Shown: positions 14,510 through 26,648, numbered from the stretch's first letter. The stretch: 64,000 bases of DNA from Artemia franciscana (GCF_032884065.1 NC_088865.1:42975152-43039151), one strand, 5' to 3'. Translations and numbers: made by a program. Notes: generated by a model not told the origin, from the letters alone.

Positions 14510-17500
14510 GTATGTATCTAATGGTAAAGTGACTATAAACAAAATTACCATGAATATTATCGTAAAGAGCCTAGAAATCCATGAAACAAATAAAGAAACT
14601 CGAAGGCTACACTACCAGGGCAAAAGGAATATTTAAGATTTCTTTTATTTCCTCAATCTAGCTTGTTTTGTTCTCACAGTTCTGTCTTATTATGCTATTC
14701 AGAGTTGCTTGTATTTTTTCTTCTTTAGCTCTTTCCTTATACTGGTAATAGTATTCCCGAAATTTTTACCAACATATCTTTGTTCTTTCTTATAATTTTT
14801 TTTTAGTTCAAGTTGTTCTGGTTTGGGTCTTTTTTCCTTGTTTCTCTTTTTTTGCGTTTTACTTTTCCCTCCTTTCTTCTGGCCGTTTTGATAGAAATTA
14901 ATGACATTTGTTGCTTAGTTCGTATTTCTTATTTCCCAGAATGTCTATGAAGTTCTTTAAAAGATTCCATGTTTTAATTCACATTTTCACGTCTGATATT
15001 CCCCTACAGACCTATTGGCTACTATATTTCATAAATATGACATTTTACAGGCTTTATTACGTGATCTCACTTTCACTGCAATTGAAAAAATAATCAACTG
15101 CTAGTTTAGAAAACTAATCATTAACAAAATTTTCTTTTTTTCATAATGTACTTTTCCTGCAAGGTTGCCCCTCCTCGAGATTTTTCCCGAAACCTTAAGA
15201 TCTAGGTGACTTAATTTAAGGACAGTGAAATAGATTTCGCTAATTTAATCCTGGACTCAAGCCAAAGGAATTTGAGCATGTCCACCAATTCCTCAAAAGA
15301 CTTTCAACATAGAGTTACTCCATTTTATTTATTTTTCACCAGAAGTTGAGCCCATTTTTAACGCTGGGCCCTGCCTATAGTATTCATTGGTAAATTTTCA
15401 TAAAACTAACAAGAGAAAAGCGCATTGTGAAAAAGCACATTTAATATTATTAAAGCTGTGTTTGTGACGGTTCACCCTCACCCCCTGATGATCCCATGAT
15501 ATCTATATACTGTATGCAAAACTTGCATAAAATAAAAATAGTATTATTATGCCCCTTATTCTACGCTTTTTTTTAAATAAAATTCATTACACCCCCGGAC
15601 ACAGCACCTTCCCCATATGGACATATATAAGCCCTATTAATATATTTGATCGTCCTTCTTTCCAATGTTTAATCCGTTGTAAAAACCAGCAGCCTATTTC
15701 GCATGTGCACCCTCTGTGACTAATCTAGGAAGAAAGGTTCTTAGATTGGGTGTAGTTCCAATTGCCATTTTGCACTAAAGTAGATCCGTAAAAAGAAAAA
15801 TAACAACAACAAAAACAATAAAAAAAAAAAAAAAAAAAAACAAGGGCGTTTCAAGTACAAATGCGTATTTTGAGCTGATAAATCTAAATTATAAGTACAT
15901 TTTAACTATCCTTACACCTAAAGCAGAAAAATATAATCCAATATCAAGCTTCTTTTCCTTCTCCAAACACTCACCTCAAACTTTTAGGTCTGCAGGTACT
16001 ACTACTAGGGACTCAACTTAACACCAGATCAACGGAGCCCAGTAACTTTGCATGCTCCTCCTCCGCCAATTCTGTTCAAAGCTTCACTTTTTACCCCAAG
16101 CCAAGTAGTCACAATGTCCTTTAAAGCCTTCCTTGTTACTTCCTCTTTTCCTGTTTGGGGACGAACTTTTTTTGTCTCCCTCCCCCAAATAGCGGCCATA
16201 AAGGCCAAACGTTGACAATCTGTCATGCTCTCTCCGTAAAATTTGGTCCAACCAACTCAACCTTTCTTTGAACATATCAATATAAAATGGAGTCAGACCA
16301 CATTTTTTTCACAGCTTGGTGTTTAACATGAAGTCAGTACAGGTATCTAAAACTTTTTTCAAACAATTCCTGTGAATAAATTTAACAAATCTCACTCTGT
16401 CAAACAACAGCCACTGTGCCAACAAACCTTTCAGAACCATTCTTGAATACTAACAGTATCGTCCAGTATTCTAATCTTGGTTCACGGATTGAATTTCCTA
16501 TTCTTCCTTACTGTTTTTTACCATGAAAGAACGCTCTGGACCTTTGTTGTCCTGCTTTTTAAATATTCATCGCGTCCATTGTTTTAAATAATAGTTTATT
16601 ATTATTATATAAATTTTTTCCACAAAAGAAGTTTTTAAAGGAAAAGTAAAGAGCTACATTGAACCTAAGACGAGTTGAGATAAAGTCAAGTGGTACTCGA
16701 AGAGTAAAACGAACGTAAATCACTATCAATAAATGGGTGAGACCCAAACCGAACAGAAATTACACGAAATAATCAAGATAAACTTAAAACGAATAGAATC
16801 TATCCTGAAGAGGATTATGCCTATGCCTTATAAAGACCAGAGCACCATTGTAGCTTAATTTTGATTTTGAGCAGTGCGTTTCTAATTGTCATAGCATCAA
16901 CGGACAAACAGATCAACAAAAAGCATCTTATTAACCAATATTACTAAAAAGATCTTAAGAAATGAAGTTTTATAGTTTAATACATATTCAGGTTTATTCC
17001 AGAAAGTCCTGGTAATTTTGTATTTATCAAAATATAAAAAAGAAACCGAAGTTTTTACAACAATTGCTTCCATACGAAGCGCCTTGGTGAAAAGAAAAAA
17101 AAGTATTCCTTTTTTTCAATTAATTTCTGTTTATTTTTGGTTTATACATTTTTTATTGGTTAACATAATAACTCCTTCCTAAGAATTGACTTGGTGAAAA
17201 GATAGTAAACAGAAACAATGTAAAAGGCTCACTTTGCTTTTTACATAGGCAGTACTGTCACACTTCTTATGATTTTATCCAGTAAACTGAAGCTGCCCTT
17301 GATTGATCTTCTCGTTTTCTAAATTCACCTCCTCGTCTTCATTTATTCCTAGTCTACGCAACTTTGTGTTCCTAATGGTAATTTTGAAACCTTTTTTTTT
17401 TTGGAAACTGAACCCTCAGAAACTCAAAAAACTAATGCATTTTTCTAATGATTGCTATCTATGACACTCAAATAATCTGTGTAATTAGTGTCTAGTAGAG

Positions 17501-20500
17501 GCTAAATTTCTCATTTTATGTCATTACACACATCATCGTGTAGGGTTCATTACTTGTACTAAGGCAAGTGGGTTAATAACCCCTAGTCTTGCAACCGCCA
17601 CCGCCACCAACCATCAACAAGCCCTTGGAGTTTCAACTCAGTAACATAAAAAAGTTCCAAAGATATTGCTAATACCTCCTATTGAAAACATGCATCCACT
17701 TTTTGTGTTCTAATCTATTTCAACATTCCCCTAAGCCCTCCAACTCTTAACTATGCTGGAAAAAATGGTTATTTCAAAATTTTTGTCAGATTTTTTTGGA
17801 GGAGGGCTGAAAAACGGGACTAGAAGGGGGATGGATTGCCCTCCCGTCACTTTAGACTCTTGAGAGGGTACAAGAATTTTGAATTTCTAATCGCTTGAGC
17901 CCCCTTGGAAGTTTTAGCGACAACTCCTTCCCAAGAATTAACTTGGTGAAAAGAGAATAAAAAGTAACAATGTGAAGGGCTCGCTTTCCTCTTAACTTAG
18001 GCAGCGCTAATGCACATCTTATGATTTTAGCCAATAAACTGAAGCTACCCTTGATTGATCTTCTCGTTGTCTAAAAGTCACCTCCTCGTCTTCATTTATT
18101 CCTAAACTCTGCAGCTTTGTATTCCTAATAGTAATTTTCAAACCTTTTTTGCGCACTGAACCCTCAGAAACTCCCAAAATTAATGTATTTTTCTAGTTAT
18201 TTCTAGCCACGACACGCAAATCACCTGTATAGTGAAAGTGTAGTAGAGGTTAAAATTTTTGTTTGATTCCAATACACAAATCTTTGTGTAGGTTTTATTA
18301 TGTGTACCTTTAAAACCTAAAAACGAACACAAAATATTTAAAAAATAACGAAGTTCACCTAGTGGAACCAGAATATCTGTAATACCTAAAATGAAAAAAA
18401 AAATAGTTCTTCAAAGCTTATACAAAAAAAAATATTTATTTGCAACATTGTATCAAATAAACTGACTCTTTATGCGTCCCTAAAATTAAAAAATTCTGAA
18501 AAACTATTGATTTACTGAGAAATTATCTTACTTGAGGTTTTGAGAGAATTAAAAAACTGATATCTACAAAATAATTTATACTCTATACAAAATATTGAAT
18601 ACCGACAAAATACTTTACTGATTTTGTCTCCGGTAAAAGACTATAGAGAACGTTTTAATTTGGGCTTTTCTTTTAATAATAGGGTTTTTATTATTTTCTT
18701 TTTATTTAGGCTTTCTAAATTAGGCTTGTCTAAGTTGTAGGATGTTTTACTACATATAAATATGTCACCATGTGGATTAAAGGTTTCTGAGCCTGATAAT
18801 CATGTTAAGTGGCTTTTTAATCATTCTAAATTGACTCAACAGAATTTTTGTCCTTTGGACCCAAAATTTTCTTCAAAGATAAAGCAAGAGGACTCTTTAT
18901 ATTGAAAGACCAATACTATGGAAACAGCCTTTCAAGTCTGATCTTCATCGTATTTTTTTCTTTTATTTGGCACTTTTGCGAATAACTGACCAGTCTGTGG
19001 GAAATAGAGTCTATATTTCGCTCTCCGCAAATCATTTGATAGGTTTGTCACTCAAAACCCTCTAAACCTTTGCGTGTTTACTTTATCAAACAGTTCGTGG
19101 TAACGAACTGTAGTAAGGAGTGACCCAGCTCAATAGTAAACGAAACTCTAAAACTCGGAATTTTGATGCTAAATGATACATCAAGAGAATCAGATTTTTA
19201 TGCTGATTTTAAATATATAAATTCAATCAAATTTAGCCTTTTTCATCAAAAGTTACGAGCCTAAGAAAATTTACCTTATTTTGGAAAATAGGGGGAAACA
19301 CCCCCTAAAAGTCATAGAATCTTAACAAAAATCACATCATCGCATTCAGCGTATCAGAGAACCCTCTAGCAAAAATTTCAAGCTCCTATCTACAAAAATG
19401 TGGAATTTCGTATTTTTTGCCAGAAGACAGATCACGGGTGCGTGTTTATTTGTCTGTTTTTTTTTGTTTTTTTTTCCAGGGGTCATCGTATCGACCAAGT
19501 GGTTCTAGAATGTCACAAGAGGGCTCATTCTAATGAAAATAAACAGTTCTAGTGCCCTTTTTAAGTGACCAAAAAAATTGGAGGGCACCTGGGCCCCCTC
19601 CCACGGTCATTTTTTCCAAAAATGAACGGATCAAAATTTGAGATGGCCATTTTGTTCCACATAGTCGAAAACCATAAAATCTATGTCTTTGCGGCTGACT
19701 TACTCACCCATAGTCCCCGGGGGAGGGGCTGCAAGTTACAAACTTTGACCAGCGTTTACAAACAGTAATGGTTATTTGGAGGGGTGGTTTGAGGGGAGGA
19801 GGCTACGTAGGATGATCTTTCCTTGGCGGAATTTGTCATGAGAGAAGAGAAATTCCATAAAGGGGGTGCAGGATTTTCTTGCATTATTAAAAAAAAACAA
19901 TGAAAAAATAATTATGCATAAGTTTTTTCCACTGAAATTAAGGACCAGCATGAAAACTTAAAACGAAAAGAGATTATTAGGCATATGGGGGGTTCATCTC
20001 TTCCTAAATACCTCGCTCTTTACGCTGAAGTATTTTTAGTAATTTCAACTATTTATTCTATAGCGTTTGTGATTCTGAGGTCAATCTTAAAGAACTGGGA
20101 CACAATTAAAGCTTTAGTGTAAAGAGCGAGGTATTAAAAAAGGGCAAGCCCCCTCATATACTTAATAAAAATATACGAATATAGAAGTTCGTTACGTAAG
20201 TTAATTTGTAAGTAACGTATATTTTTTACTAATAAAAATGTTCGCTAAAAATTAAAAATTCTAGTTGACTTTTTAAGTAATTAAAAATCGGAGGTCAACT
20301 AGGCCTCCTCCCCCGCCCTTTTTCTCAAAATCGTCTGATCAAAACCAAGAGAAAGCAATTTAGTCAAAAAAAAAAATTAATATGCAAATTTCGTTTTAAT
20401 TATTCATTTGTAGAGAGCGAAAATAAAACATGCATTAATTCAAAAACGTTCAGAAATTAAATAAAAAAACAAGTTTTTCAACTGAAAGTAAGGAGCAACA

Positions 20501-23500
20501 TTAAAAATTAAAACGAACAGAAATTAATCCGTTTATGAAAGGGCTGTTCCCTCCTCAACGTCCCGCTCTTTACGCTAAAGTTATTTACTGTTTTATAAAG
20601 TAAAATTGAAAGAAAGAGTCAAACTTTAGCGTAAAGAGCGGGACGTTGAGGAGGGAACAGCCCCTTTCATAAACGGAGTAATTTCTGTTCGTTTTAAGTT
20701 TTAATGTCGCTCCTTACTTTCAGTTGAAAAACTTGTTCTTTTTATTTAATTACATACAGTAATGGTTATTGGGAAGTGTACACACGTTTTCAGGGGGATT
20801 CTTTTGGTTTGGGGGGTTGGGTTGAGGGGAAGGGGTTCTGTGGGAGGATCTTTCCTTGGAGGAATATGTCATGGGGGAAGAGAAACTCAATGAAAAGGGC
20901 GCAAGATTTTCTGGCATTACTATAAAAAAATAATGAAAAAATAAACATGAAAAAGTTTTTTCAATTGAAAGTAAGGAATAGCATTAAAACTTAAAACGAA
21001 CAGAGATTATTAAGCATATGAGGGGTTCTAAAAATACTTTAGCATAAAGAGCGAGGTATTTAGGAGGAGATAAATGCATCGCTCTTTATGCTAAAGTATT
21101 TTTAGTAATTTCAACTACCTATTCTGTGGCCTTTCTGATCCAGGGGTCATTCTTAAAGAATTGGGACAAAACTTAACATTTAGTATAAAGAGCGAGGTAC
21201 TAACGAGAGGACAAACCCCCTCATATACATAATAAAAATATAAGAATATAAAAGTTTGTTACGTAAGTTAATTCTTAAGTTTTATTTTATTTTATTTTAA
21301 GTTTTATTAAATTTCGTATATTTTTTACTAATAAAAACGTTCTTTAACAATTAAAAGTTCTAGTTACCTTTTTAAGTAACCGAAAAATTGGAGGGCAACT
21401 GCGCCTCCTTCCCCATCCATTATTTCTCAAAATCGTCTGATCAAAACTAAGAGAAAGCCAATTATCCAAAAAAAGACTTAGTATGCAAATTTCGTTTAAT
21501 AATTTATGTGCGGAGAGCCAAAATCAAACATGCATTAATTCAAAAACGTTCAGAAATTAAATTAAAAAAAAACTAGTTTTTTTTAACTGAAATTAAGGAG
21601 TGACATTAAAACTTAAAACGAACAGAAATTATTCCGCCTATGAAATGGCTTTTCCCCTCCACAATCCCTCGCTCTTTACGCTAAAGTTTGACTCTTTGCC
21701 GCAATTCTAATTTTAAAACAATTAAAAACTTTAGCGTAAAGAGTGAGGGATTGTGGAGGGTAAAACCCATTTCACATATGGAGTAATTTCTGTTCGTTTT
21801 AAGTTTTAATGTCGCTCCTTGCTTTCAATTAAAAAAAAACTAGTTTTTTTTTTATTTAATTGCCAAATAAAGCTGAACTGAAGAAGATTATGAATTTCAC
21901 TTTAATAGTTTAAATTTTTTTCTCTGTACTTTTCTCCTCTTTTGAGTATCTTTTCTCCTCTTGCACAATTCACTTCGAAAGGTTATTTTTTTTTTCTTTT
22001 TTTAGAATTGAGGATGACAAGGTGGAGTTCCTTGTCGAATTATTTGCTTGATTTACGTCTTCATATTTTGATACTGGATGACAAAATCTTCGTTATCTCA
22101 CCTATTTGCTTTCTTTATTTATTATATCTTTTCCTTTCTTGGTTTCATATGTCATGTATAGCCAGTGTGGTCTTAGAATGTAATTACCCTATTTCGTACC
22201 AGACTTATTCGTCCAGTACACGATGACTTTCAAATAATCTTAGCAATTACTCTTCCCCCTTCAACAACATAATGTTGCCTTAGATAAACATGAAGTTAAA
22301 ACTTTTTGTTTTTATTCGCCCAGAACGCATTATATCAAACACCTAGCCTAAGAGTGCACACAGAGAAATCGATTTTATAACAGATTAAATATCGAAAAAA
22401 CAATTTTTTTTTTAACAGCAAGTAAGGAGCGACATTAAAACTTAAAACGAACAGAAATTATTCCGTATATGAAAGGGGTTGTCCCTCCTCAACGCCCGAC
22501 TCTTTACGCTAAAGTTTGACTCATTCTCACAACTCTGCTTTTTTAAACAATAGAAAACTTTAGCGTAAAGAGCGAGGGGTTGTGGAGGGGACAACCCCTT
22601 TCATATACGGAATAATCTCTGTTCGTTTTAAGTTTTAGTGTCGCTCCTTACTTGCAGTTAAAAAAACATGTTTTTTTATTTAATTTCTGAACGTTTTTGA
22701 ATTGATGCATGTTTTGATTTTGGCTCACCGCAAATAAATAGTTAAAACGAAATTTGCATATTAATTTTTCCCCCGGCTAAATGGCTTTTTCATAGTTTTG
22801 ATCGGAAGATTTTGATACAAAAAGGGGGTGGGTAAGGAGGCCTAGTTGCCCTCGAATTTTTGGTTACTTAAAAAGGCAACTAGAGCTTTTAATTTTTTAC
22901 GAACGTTTAAATTAGCAATAAATATACGTAACTTACGAATTAACTTACGTAACGAACTTCTATATTTGTATATTCTTATTACGTATATGAGGGGGCGCGC
23001 CCCCTAGTCAATACATCACTCTTTACACTAAACCTTGAATTTTGTCCCAATTCTATAAGGGTGACCCCCTGAATCCCAAAGGCCGTAGAGTAAATAGTTG
23101 AAATTGCTAAAAATACTTTAGCGTGAAGAGCGAGGTATTGTAGAGGAGATGAGCCCCCTTATTTACGTAGTAATTTCTGTTCTTTTTAGGTTTTAATGCT
23201 GCTTTTTACTACCAGCTGATATTTTTTTATTTATTTTCCCATTGTTTTTCTTACATAATGCTAGAAAATCTTGCGGCCCCTTCATTGAAGTTCTCTTCCC
23301 TCATGATAAATTCCTAAATTGATAGGTCCTCCCACTTAACCCCCTCCCCCGACCCCCCCCCTCAACACGAAAAAGTCTTCTGAAAACGTCTGTACACTTC
23401 CCAATAACCATTACTATATATAAACGATGGTCAAGGTTTGTCACTTACTGCCCCTCCCCCGGGGACTGTGGGGGATAAAGTCGTCCCGAAAGACATAATC

Positions 23501-26248
23501 ATTAGGTTTTTCGACTACGCTGACCCAAATGGCAATCCCAAAAGTTTGATACGGTGACTTTGGGAGAAATATGAGCGTGGGAGGGGGCCTAGGTGCCCTC
23601 CAGTTTTTTGGTCACTTAAAAAGGGCACAGGAATTTTGAATTTCCGTTAGAATGAGCCATCTTGCGACATTGTAGGACCACTGGGTCGATACGATCACCC
23701 CAGCGGAGAAAAAATACAAATAAACAAATAAATGCGCATCCGTGATCTGTCTTAAGGCAAAAATTAAAAAATTCCACAATTTTGTAGATAGAAGATTGAA
23801 ACATCTACAGTAGGGTTCTCTGATACGCTGAATTTGAGGGTGTGACTTTTAGGGGGTGTTTCCCCATATTTTCTAAAATAAGGCAAATTTTCTCAGGCTT
23901 ATAACTTTCGGTGGGTAAGACTAAACTTGATGAAATTTATATATTTAAAATCTGCATCAAAATGCGATTCTTTTGATGTAACTATTGGTATTAAAATTAT
24001 ATATTATTTATTGTTTTATCATGCTCAATTTATTTTACAAGTGGATGACAGGCCAAACTTGATCTGCTGTGTACATTAAGGCAGGAGTTCAAATCCCGGC
24101 ACCGCTGGTTAGGTGATTTTTAGAGTTTGGGTTACTATTAAGTCGGGTCGCTCCTTACTACAGTTCGTTACCACGAACTATTTGATCAAGAGCTACAGCG
24201 TGGTTGTTATAATTCAAAAGTACCCAGCCAGTTGTTATTGGAGGATGATTTTGTTAAGGAGTCATGGAAACTGCCTAATCTGTTGTTGATTTATCAATGA
24301 GTTTAATGAACTTGGAAACAAATATTGTGTTGTTTACGACACTTACGAAGTTTGTATTGTTTACGACACTTGGGAATTATTACCATTTGTAAGCTAAAAA
24401 AAAATATTTTATAGGCTACCTAGGAAGAAACAAAGACGAACTGAGGGCTAAACTCCTAAGGCGAGTGCCACTTTTCCGCCTCCCAAGATTGCCAAATCCT
24501 TTCAAGGCTCCGAAGCAGAAATGGAAGAAAGATGGACCTTCTCATTTGTTACATCGTAGCAACAATGACAATAACTTTAATAAGAAATATGGCCGTGTTG
24601 GAGCTGACCCCACAAAACCAGGGACAAATGCGTTATATCCAGTAAACCCTCGGTGGAGTCCAACTGACGAAGATGAGGAATATATTGAGGGAAAAGAACG
24701 TTCAAGGTAAGACAATTAAAGGTTGGGTGTTATGTCATGTGCCAATCGATATCTCGATAGAGCATATTCAATAAGGAATAGCGTGTCTCCTGTTCATAGT
24801 TCTTTTCACAACCTTCTAGTAGAGAATGGGTGATTTTAAAAAGTTGGCAGAATGCCTATCTAATTGTAAATTGAAAATTCTGCACTTTTTCAAGTGAGAA
24901 AAGAAATTAAAAAATACAGCCTAAATTTGGATCCTTTCAAAATGGGATCATATAGCAGTAGTATCTTCAGAAATATGTTTATTTTTATTTTAAGCATTTT
25001 GATTAAAACTGAACTTCAAAATTTTTTAGACAACCTCATCTTTGGCAATCATCAGTCTGGTAATAAAATGGCACAAGAGAAGTTCTATTAATTGTCATAT
25101 TACCTTCCCTTAAAAGGAACTAGCAGTAGTGGTTTAGTTTGATAAGACCCATCCAGATATCATGCAACAACCGTTTCGGGAAAATTGTCATAGGAAAAAA
25201 ACAGGAAAACAACAACAAAAGTATTCGTCATCAACGTTAGTGGAAAAAATCCCAAATATGTATATTTTTGTAGACAGGGATTTAAAGCTTTGGGTATGGG
25301 CCTTGGGCTTTTCATAATTAGTTAGCTTGTGAAATTTTTTTTGTAAGACTGTTCAATTTTCGAGGTTAGTTTCTTTCTAAAACTATACAATTTTTCTACC
25401 ATAAATAACTTTTGATGGGTCATTATGCAATTAGTAAATTTTGTTTGAAGTCATCATTAAAAACTAATTCTGTGTAAATTGTTCCAAATATTCGTTTTGC
25501 CAAAATTCGTTTTGCTTTTGTCACGAGCAACTCTTTAGTTGCAGTTTGTTTTGTGAATTCTTTAATTAAGGAACTGTTTTTCGAATTATGTGAAGCTCAA
25601 CTCCTTAAATTTTTCTTACATTGACCATTTATAACATTTTAGATGGTAATAAAAAATGATTCAAAACAGAAAAATTTTATTAATGAGAAAAGATGTCCGT
25701 TTGATACCAGTTACTAAAGATTAGAAAATACGGCATGATAAAGTATGAAAAGAAAATTATTGCCGAAAATAGCAAATTTTCTCGATTATGCAAGTTAAAA
25801 AAAAGTTTTCGGCTAAGAGAATTGCTTATTATAATGTTTTATTATTATTGCATAATTATATATAAAGAGATTTAATTGTTTTATAACTTAATCATTTTTT
25901 TTCAGAAATGCTGAGGAAAGGATAGAAGGATTTACAGAACTGCCACTTTCAGTAAACAGGGACCCTTTTATTACCTTTTTCGCCGATGACAGACTTTACG
26001 AAGGGCAAGATTTCATAGAATCTTTAGGGAATCTGTTTTATATCAACTCAGAAACTATATATGAAACACCTTCATGGATATACCTTAAGGCTGCCAGTTA
26101 TGGAATAATGCTGGTAGCGAAAATTGCTCACTTTTATCTTACTATTGCTTCAGTGGGATATACTTTTATAGACGAAAGAGCAAAACTTGTCAATCAGACA
26201 AATCAAAAATGGTTCGAACAGACGTGGAATCAAGGATCCCTGAACTAA
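14452..26248 (+). CDS. Gene A: three-exon gene for a small secreted or membrane-anchored protein of an unrecognised family
   Basis: Join 14452-14509, 24415-24706, 25906-26248; 693 nt, 230 aa. Exon 1 gives a hydrophobic leader (MNLTLLLNLLNVLGIVLL) and stops after one base of a Gly codon at a GTATGT donor. Exon 2 (residues 20-117) is basic and rich in Lys, Arg, Asn and Pro, with no Cys. Exon 3 (117-230) carries DDRLYEGQDFIESLG at 144-158 and a hydrophobic stretch at about 176-203 with Lys178, Lys189 and His192 inside it, then an acidic/polar tail. Intron phases 1 and 2 match genes B and C, which is the main support for joining exon 1 to exon 2 across 9.9 kb. The acceptor of exon 2 (ttttatag) is weak; that of exon 3 (ttttttttcag) is strong. 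The ATG is the only one giving a leader in frame with the donor. I do not recognise the family. A secretory leader plus a hydrophobic C-terminal segment suggests export or membrane association; no function can be named. Confidence 0.72.
14613..15990. other. Gene A intron 1, first part
   Basis: AT-rich intron sequence; poly-A run at about 15820-15841. No coding segment recognised. Confidence 0.55.
15995..16490 (-). mobile_element. LINE 3' fragment (RTE-like), inverted
   Basis: Minus-strand sequence matches the C-terminal part of the LINE at 55.8-57.2 kb: ACCAAGATTAGAATACTGGA (revcomp near 16485), then MFKERLSWLDQILR..DRL, and GVKSEALNRIG near the end. It finishes in a short TACTACTACTA stretch equivalent to the (TAG)n tail. 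Frames are broken several times. Confidence 0.75.
16590..16960. repeat. Interspersed repeat R2, copy in gene A intron 1
   Basis: Shares blocks with 35390-35710 and 53660-53925: AAAGTAAAGAGCT/C, CATTGAACC/CATTAAGCC, ATCACTATCAATAAAT or similar, AAACCGAACAGAAATTAC, GAAGAGGATTAT, and GACCAGAGCACCATT/GGGCAGAGCATTATT. Unknown family. Confidence 0.6.
17170..18300. repeat. Dispersed direct duplication (~360 bp, two copies)
   Basis: 17170-17545 and 17925-18300 share AACTCCTTCC.AAGAATT, AACTTGGTGAAAAGA, TTGATTGATCTTCTCGTT, CACCTCCTCGTCTTCATTTA and CTGAACCCTCAGAAACTC in order. Between them, about 17750-17915 resembles an LIR-family arm segment. All within gene A intron 1. Confidence 0.72.
18301..19087. 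other. Gene A intron 1, AT-rich segment
   Basis: Long A/T runs; no gene or named repeat. Confidence 0.5.
20455..20755. repeat. Foldback palindrome in LIR-1
   Basis: Arms of ~125 bp: AACTGAAAGTAAGGAGCAAC..GAAAGGGCTGTTCCCTCCTC and its inverse GAGGAGGGAACAGCCCCTTTC..TTACTTTCAGTTG, with CTTTACGCTAAAG / CTTTAGCGTAAAG at the inner ends and a ~45-bp AT-rich loop. Confidence 0.85.
21575..21860. repeat. Foldback palindrome in LIR-1
   Basis: Same design as the neighbouring palindrome, but with its own shared variants in both arms (CTCCACAATCCCTCGCTC and GAGTGAGGGATTGTGGAG). Confidence 0.83.
22395..22685. repeat. Foldback palindrome in LIR-1
   Basis: Arms AAAGGGGTTGTCCCTCC and GGAGGGGACAACCCCTTT; inner ends TTTACGCTAAAG / CTTTAGCGTAAA. 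Confidence 0.83.
24005..24120 (+). repeat. ~110-bp insertion with tRNA B-box-like end, in the LIR-1 right arm
   Basis: Compared with other right arms (TATTGGTATCAAAATTCC followed directly by TTTTTAGAG), this copy has about 110 extra bases. They contain GAGTTCAAATCCCGGCACC, close to a pol III B box. Could be a truncated SINE. Confidence 0.35.
24415..24706 (+). CDS. Gene A exon 2 (basic, disordered region)
   Basis: 292 nt, the same length as exon 2 of gene B, open throughout in the frame set by exon 1 and closed by a GTAAGA donor. It encodes about 97 residues with many Lys/Arg (e.g. RRVPLFRLPRLPNPFKAPK), an Asn-rich run and an acidic end (DEDEEYIEGKE). No domain is visible. Its sequence is not clearly alignable to exon 2 of B or C despite matching length and phase, so it appears to be the fast-changing part. 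Confidence 0.75.
24707..25905 (+). other. Gene A intron 2
   Basis: 1.2 kb, phase 2, GTAAGA donor and long T-run before CAG acceptor. AT-rich; no repeat family or internal gene recognised. Confidence 0.7.
25906..26248 (+). CDS. Gene A exon 3 (conserved C-terminal domain, stop at 26246)
   Basis: Begins after a strong polypyrimidine tract and CAG, enters in phase 2, runs 113 codons to TAA. It aligns ungapped with exon 3 of gene B from DDR to the YT pair (60 positions, 24 identical by hand count). Shared residues include DDR, EGQ, IE, LG, YLK, S.G.M, K..H and YT. Confidence 0.82.
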
Positions 26249-26648
26249 AGCTTCTTATGTGATCATCAAACCCCAGTTTGACTACAGCTCCTGATGCTAG
26301 ATATACTGCTAACGCCAGTACAAACAATGACACCTAAGAGAGGTAGCTAAAAAGAGACCTGGAACTATCCGTACGTGCTGAAGTATAGAGAGAAAGAAGA
26401 TTTTGAAATAGTAGCCAAATAACTGTGATAAACTTTTGTAAGATTAAATTAAATGTTCCGGAGTGTATATTATCAACTTTGTTACTAAGGTTAATTTTGT
26501 TTAATTAAATTAGTTTCGATAAGATTTTCTGTTATTTTTTCTGTTTGTTTTATAGAGTTTCTTCTGGGGGTTTATTTTAACATTGAACTACTTAGAAATC
26601 CTCGAAAATCTCCAGTTAAAAAAAAATTAACGCAAGAGTGAATGCTGC

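Larger units (their letters stand above)
13245..14612 (+). repeat. Tandem duplication (~665 bp, two units) around gene A exon 1
   Basis: Unit 1 is about 13245-13905 and unit 2 about 13906-14612. Matching landmarks lie 660-670 bp apart: the CCTATTCCT..TTTTACAATT stretch at 13258 and 13924, the GATTAAACACGG block, the GTGACCTTCAAAA block, and GAAACTC.AAGGCTACAC at the end of both. Small indels and substitutions separate them, so the event is not recent. The working exon 1 is in unit 2; the promoter of gene A probably lies within the duplicated sequence. Confidence 0.78.
19088..24185. mobile_element. Long inverted-repeat element 1 (LIR-1), ~5.1 kb, in gene A intron 1
   Basis: Left arm from 19088 (ATCAAACAGTTCGTGG, then AAGGAGTGACCCAGCTC) is the inverted counterpart of the right arm ending at 24185 (CTCCTTACTACAGTTCG then TTACCACGAACTATTTGAT). 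The arms match through TCAGCGTATCAGAGAACCCT, CCAGAAGACAGATCACG, TTTTTAAGTGACCAAAAAAA and the C-rich block, for well over 1 kb. The centre (about 20450-22690) holds several ~290-bp near-palindromes. No transposase frame is visible, so it is non-autonomous; superfamily not identified. It resembles foldback-type DNA elements. No convincing target-site duplication beyond a possible AT. Confidence 0.72.

Noticed and set aside
16029-16226. A small minus-strand gene at 16.0-16.3 kb
   Set aside because: It aligns with the C-terminal end of the LINE protein and is broken by frame changes.
19565-19768. Short frames within LIR arms (19.6, 22.0, 31.4, 32.7, 37.2, 39.8, 58.5 and 59.4 kb) as transposase remnants
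   Set aside because: The frames are not shared between copies of the same arm and show no catalytic motif; the arms look non-coding.
24465-24710. A separate 81-aa gene at gene A exon 2
   Set aside because: It has no ATG at that start, is open upstream to an acceptor site and ends at a GTAAGA donor; it is an internal exon.
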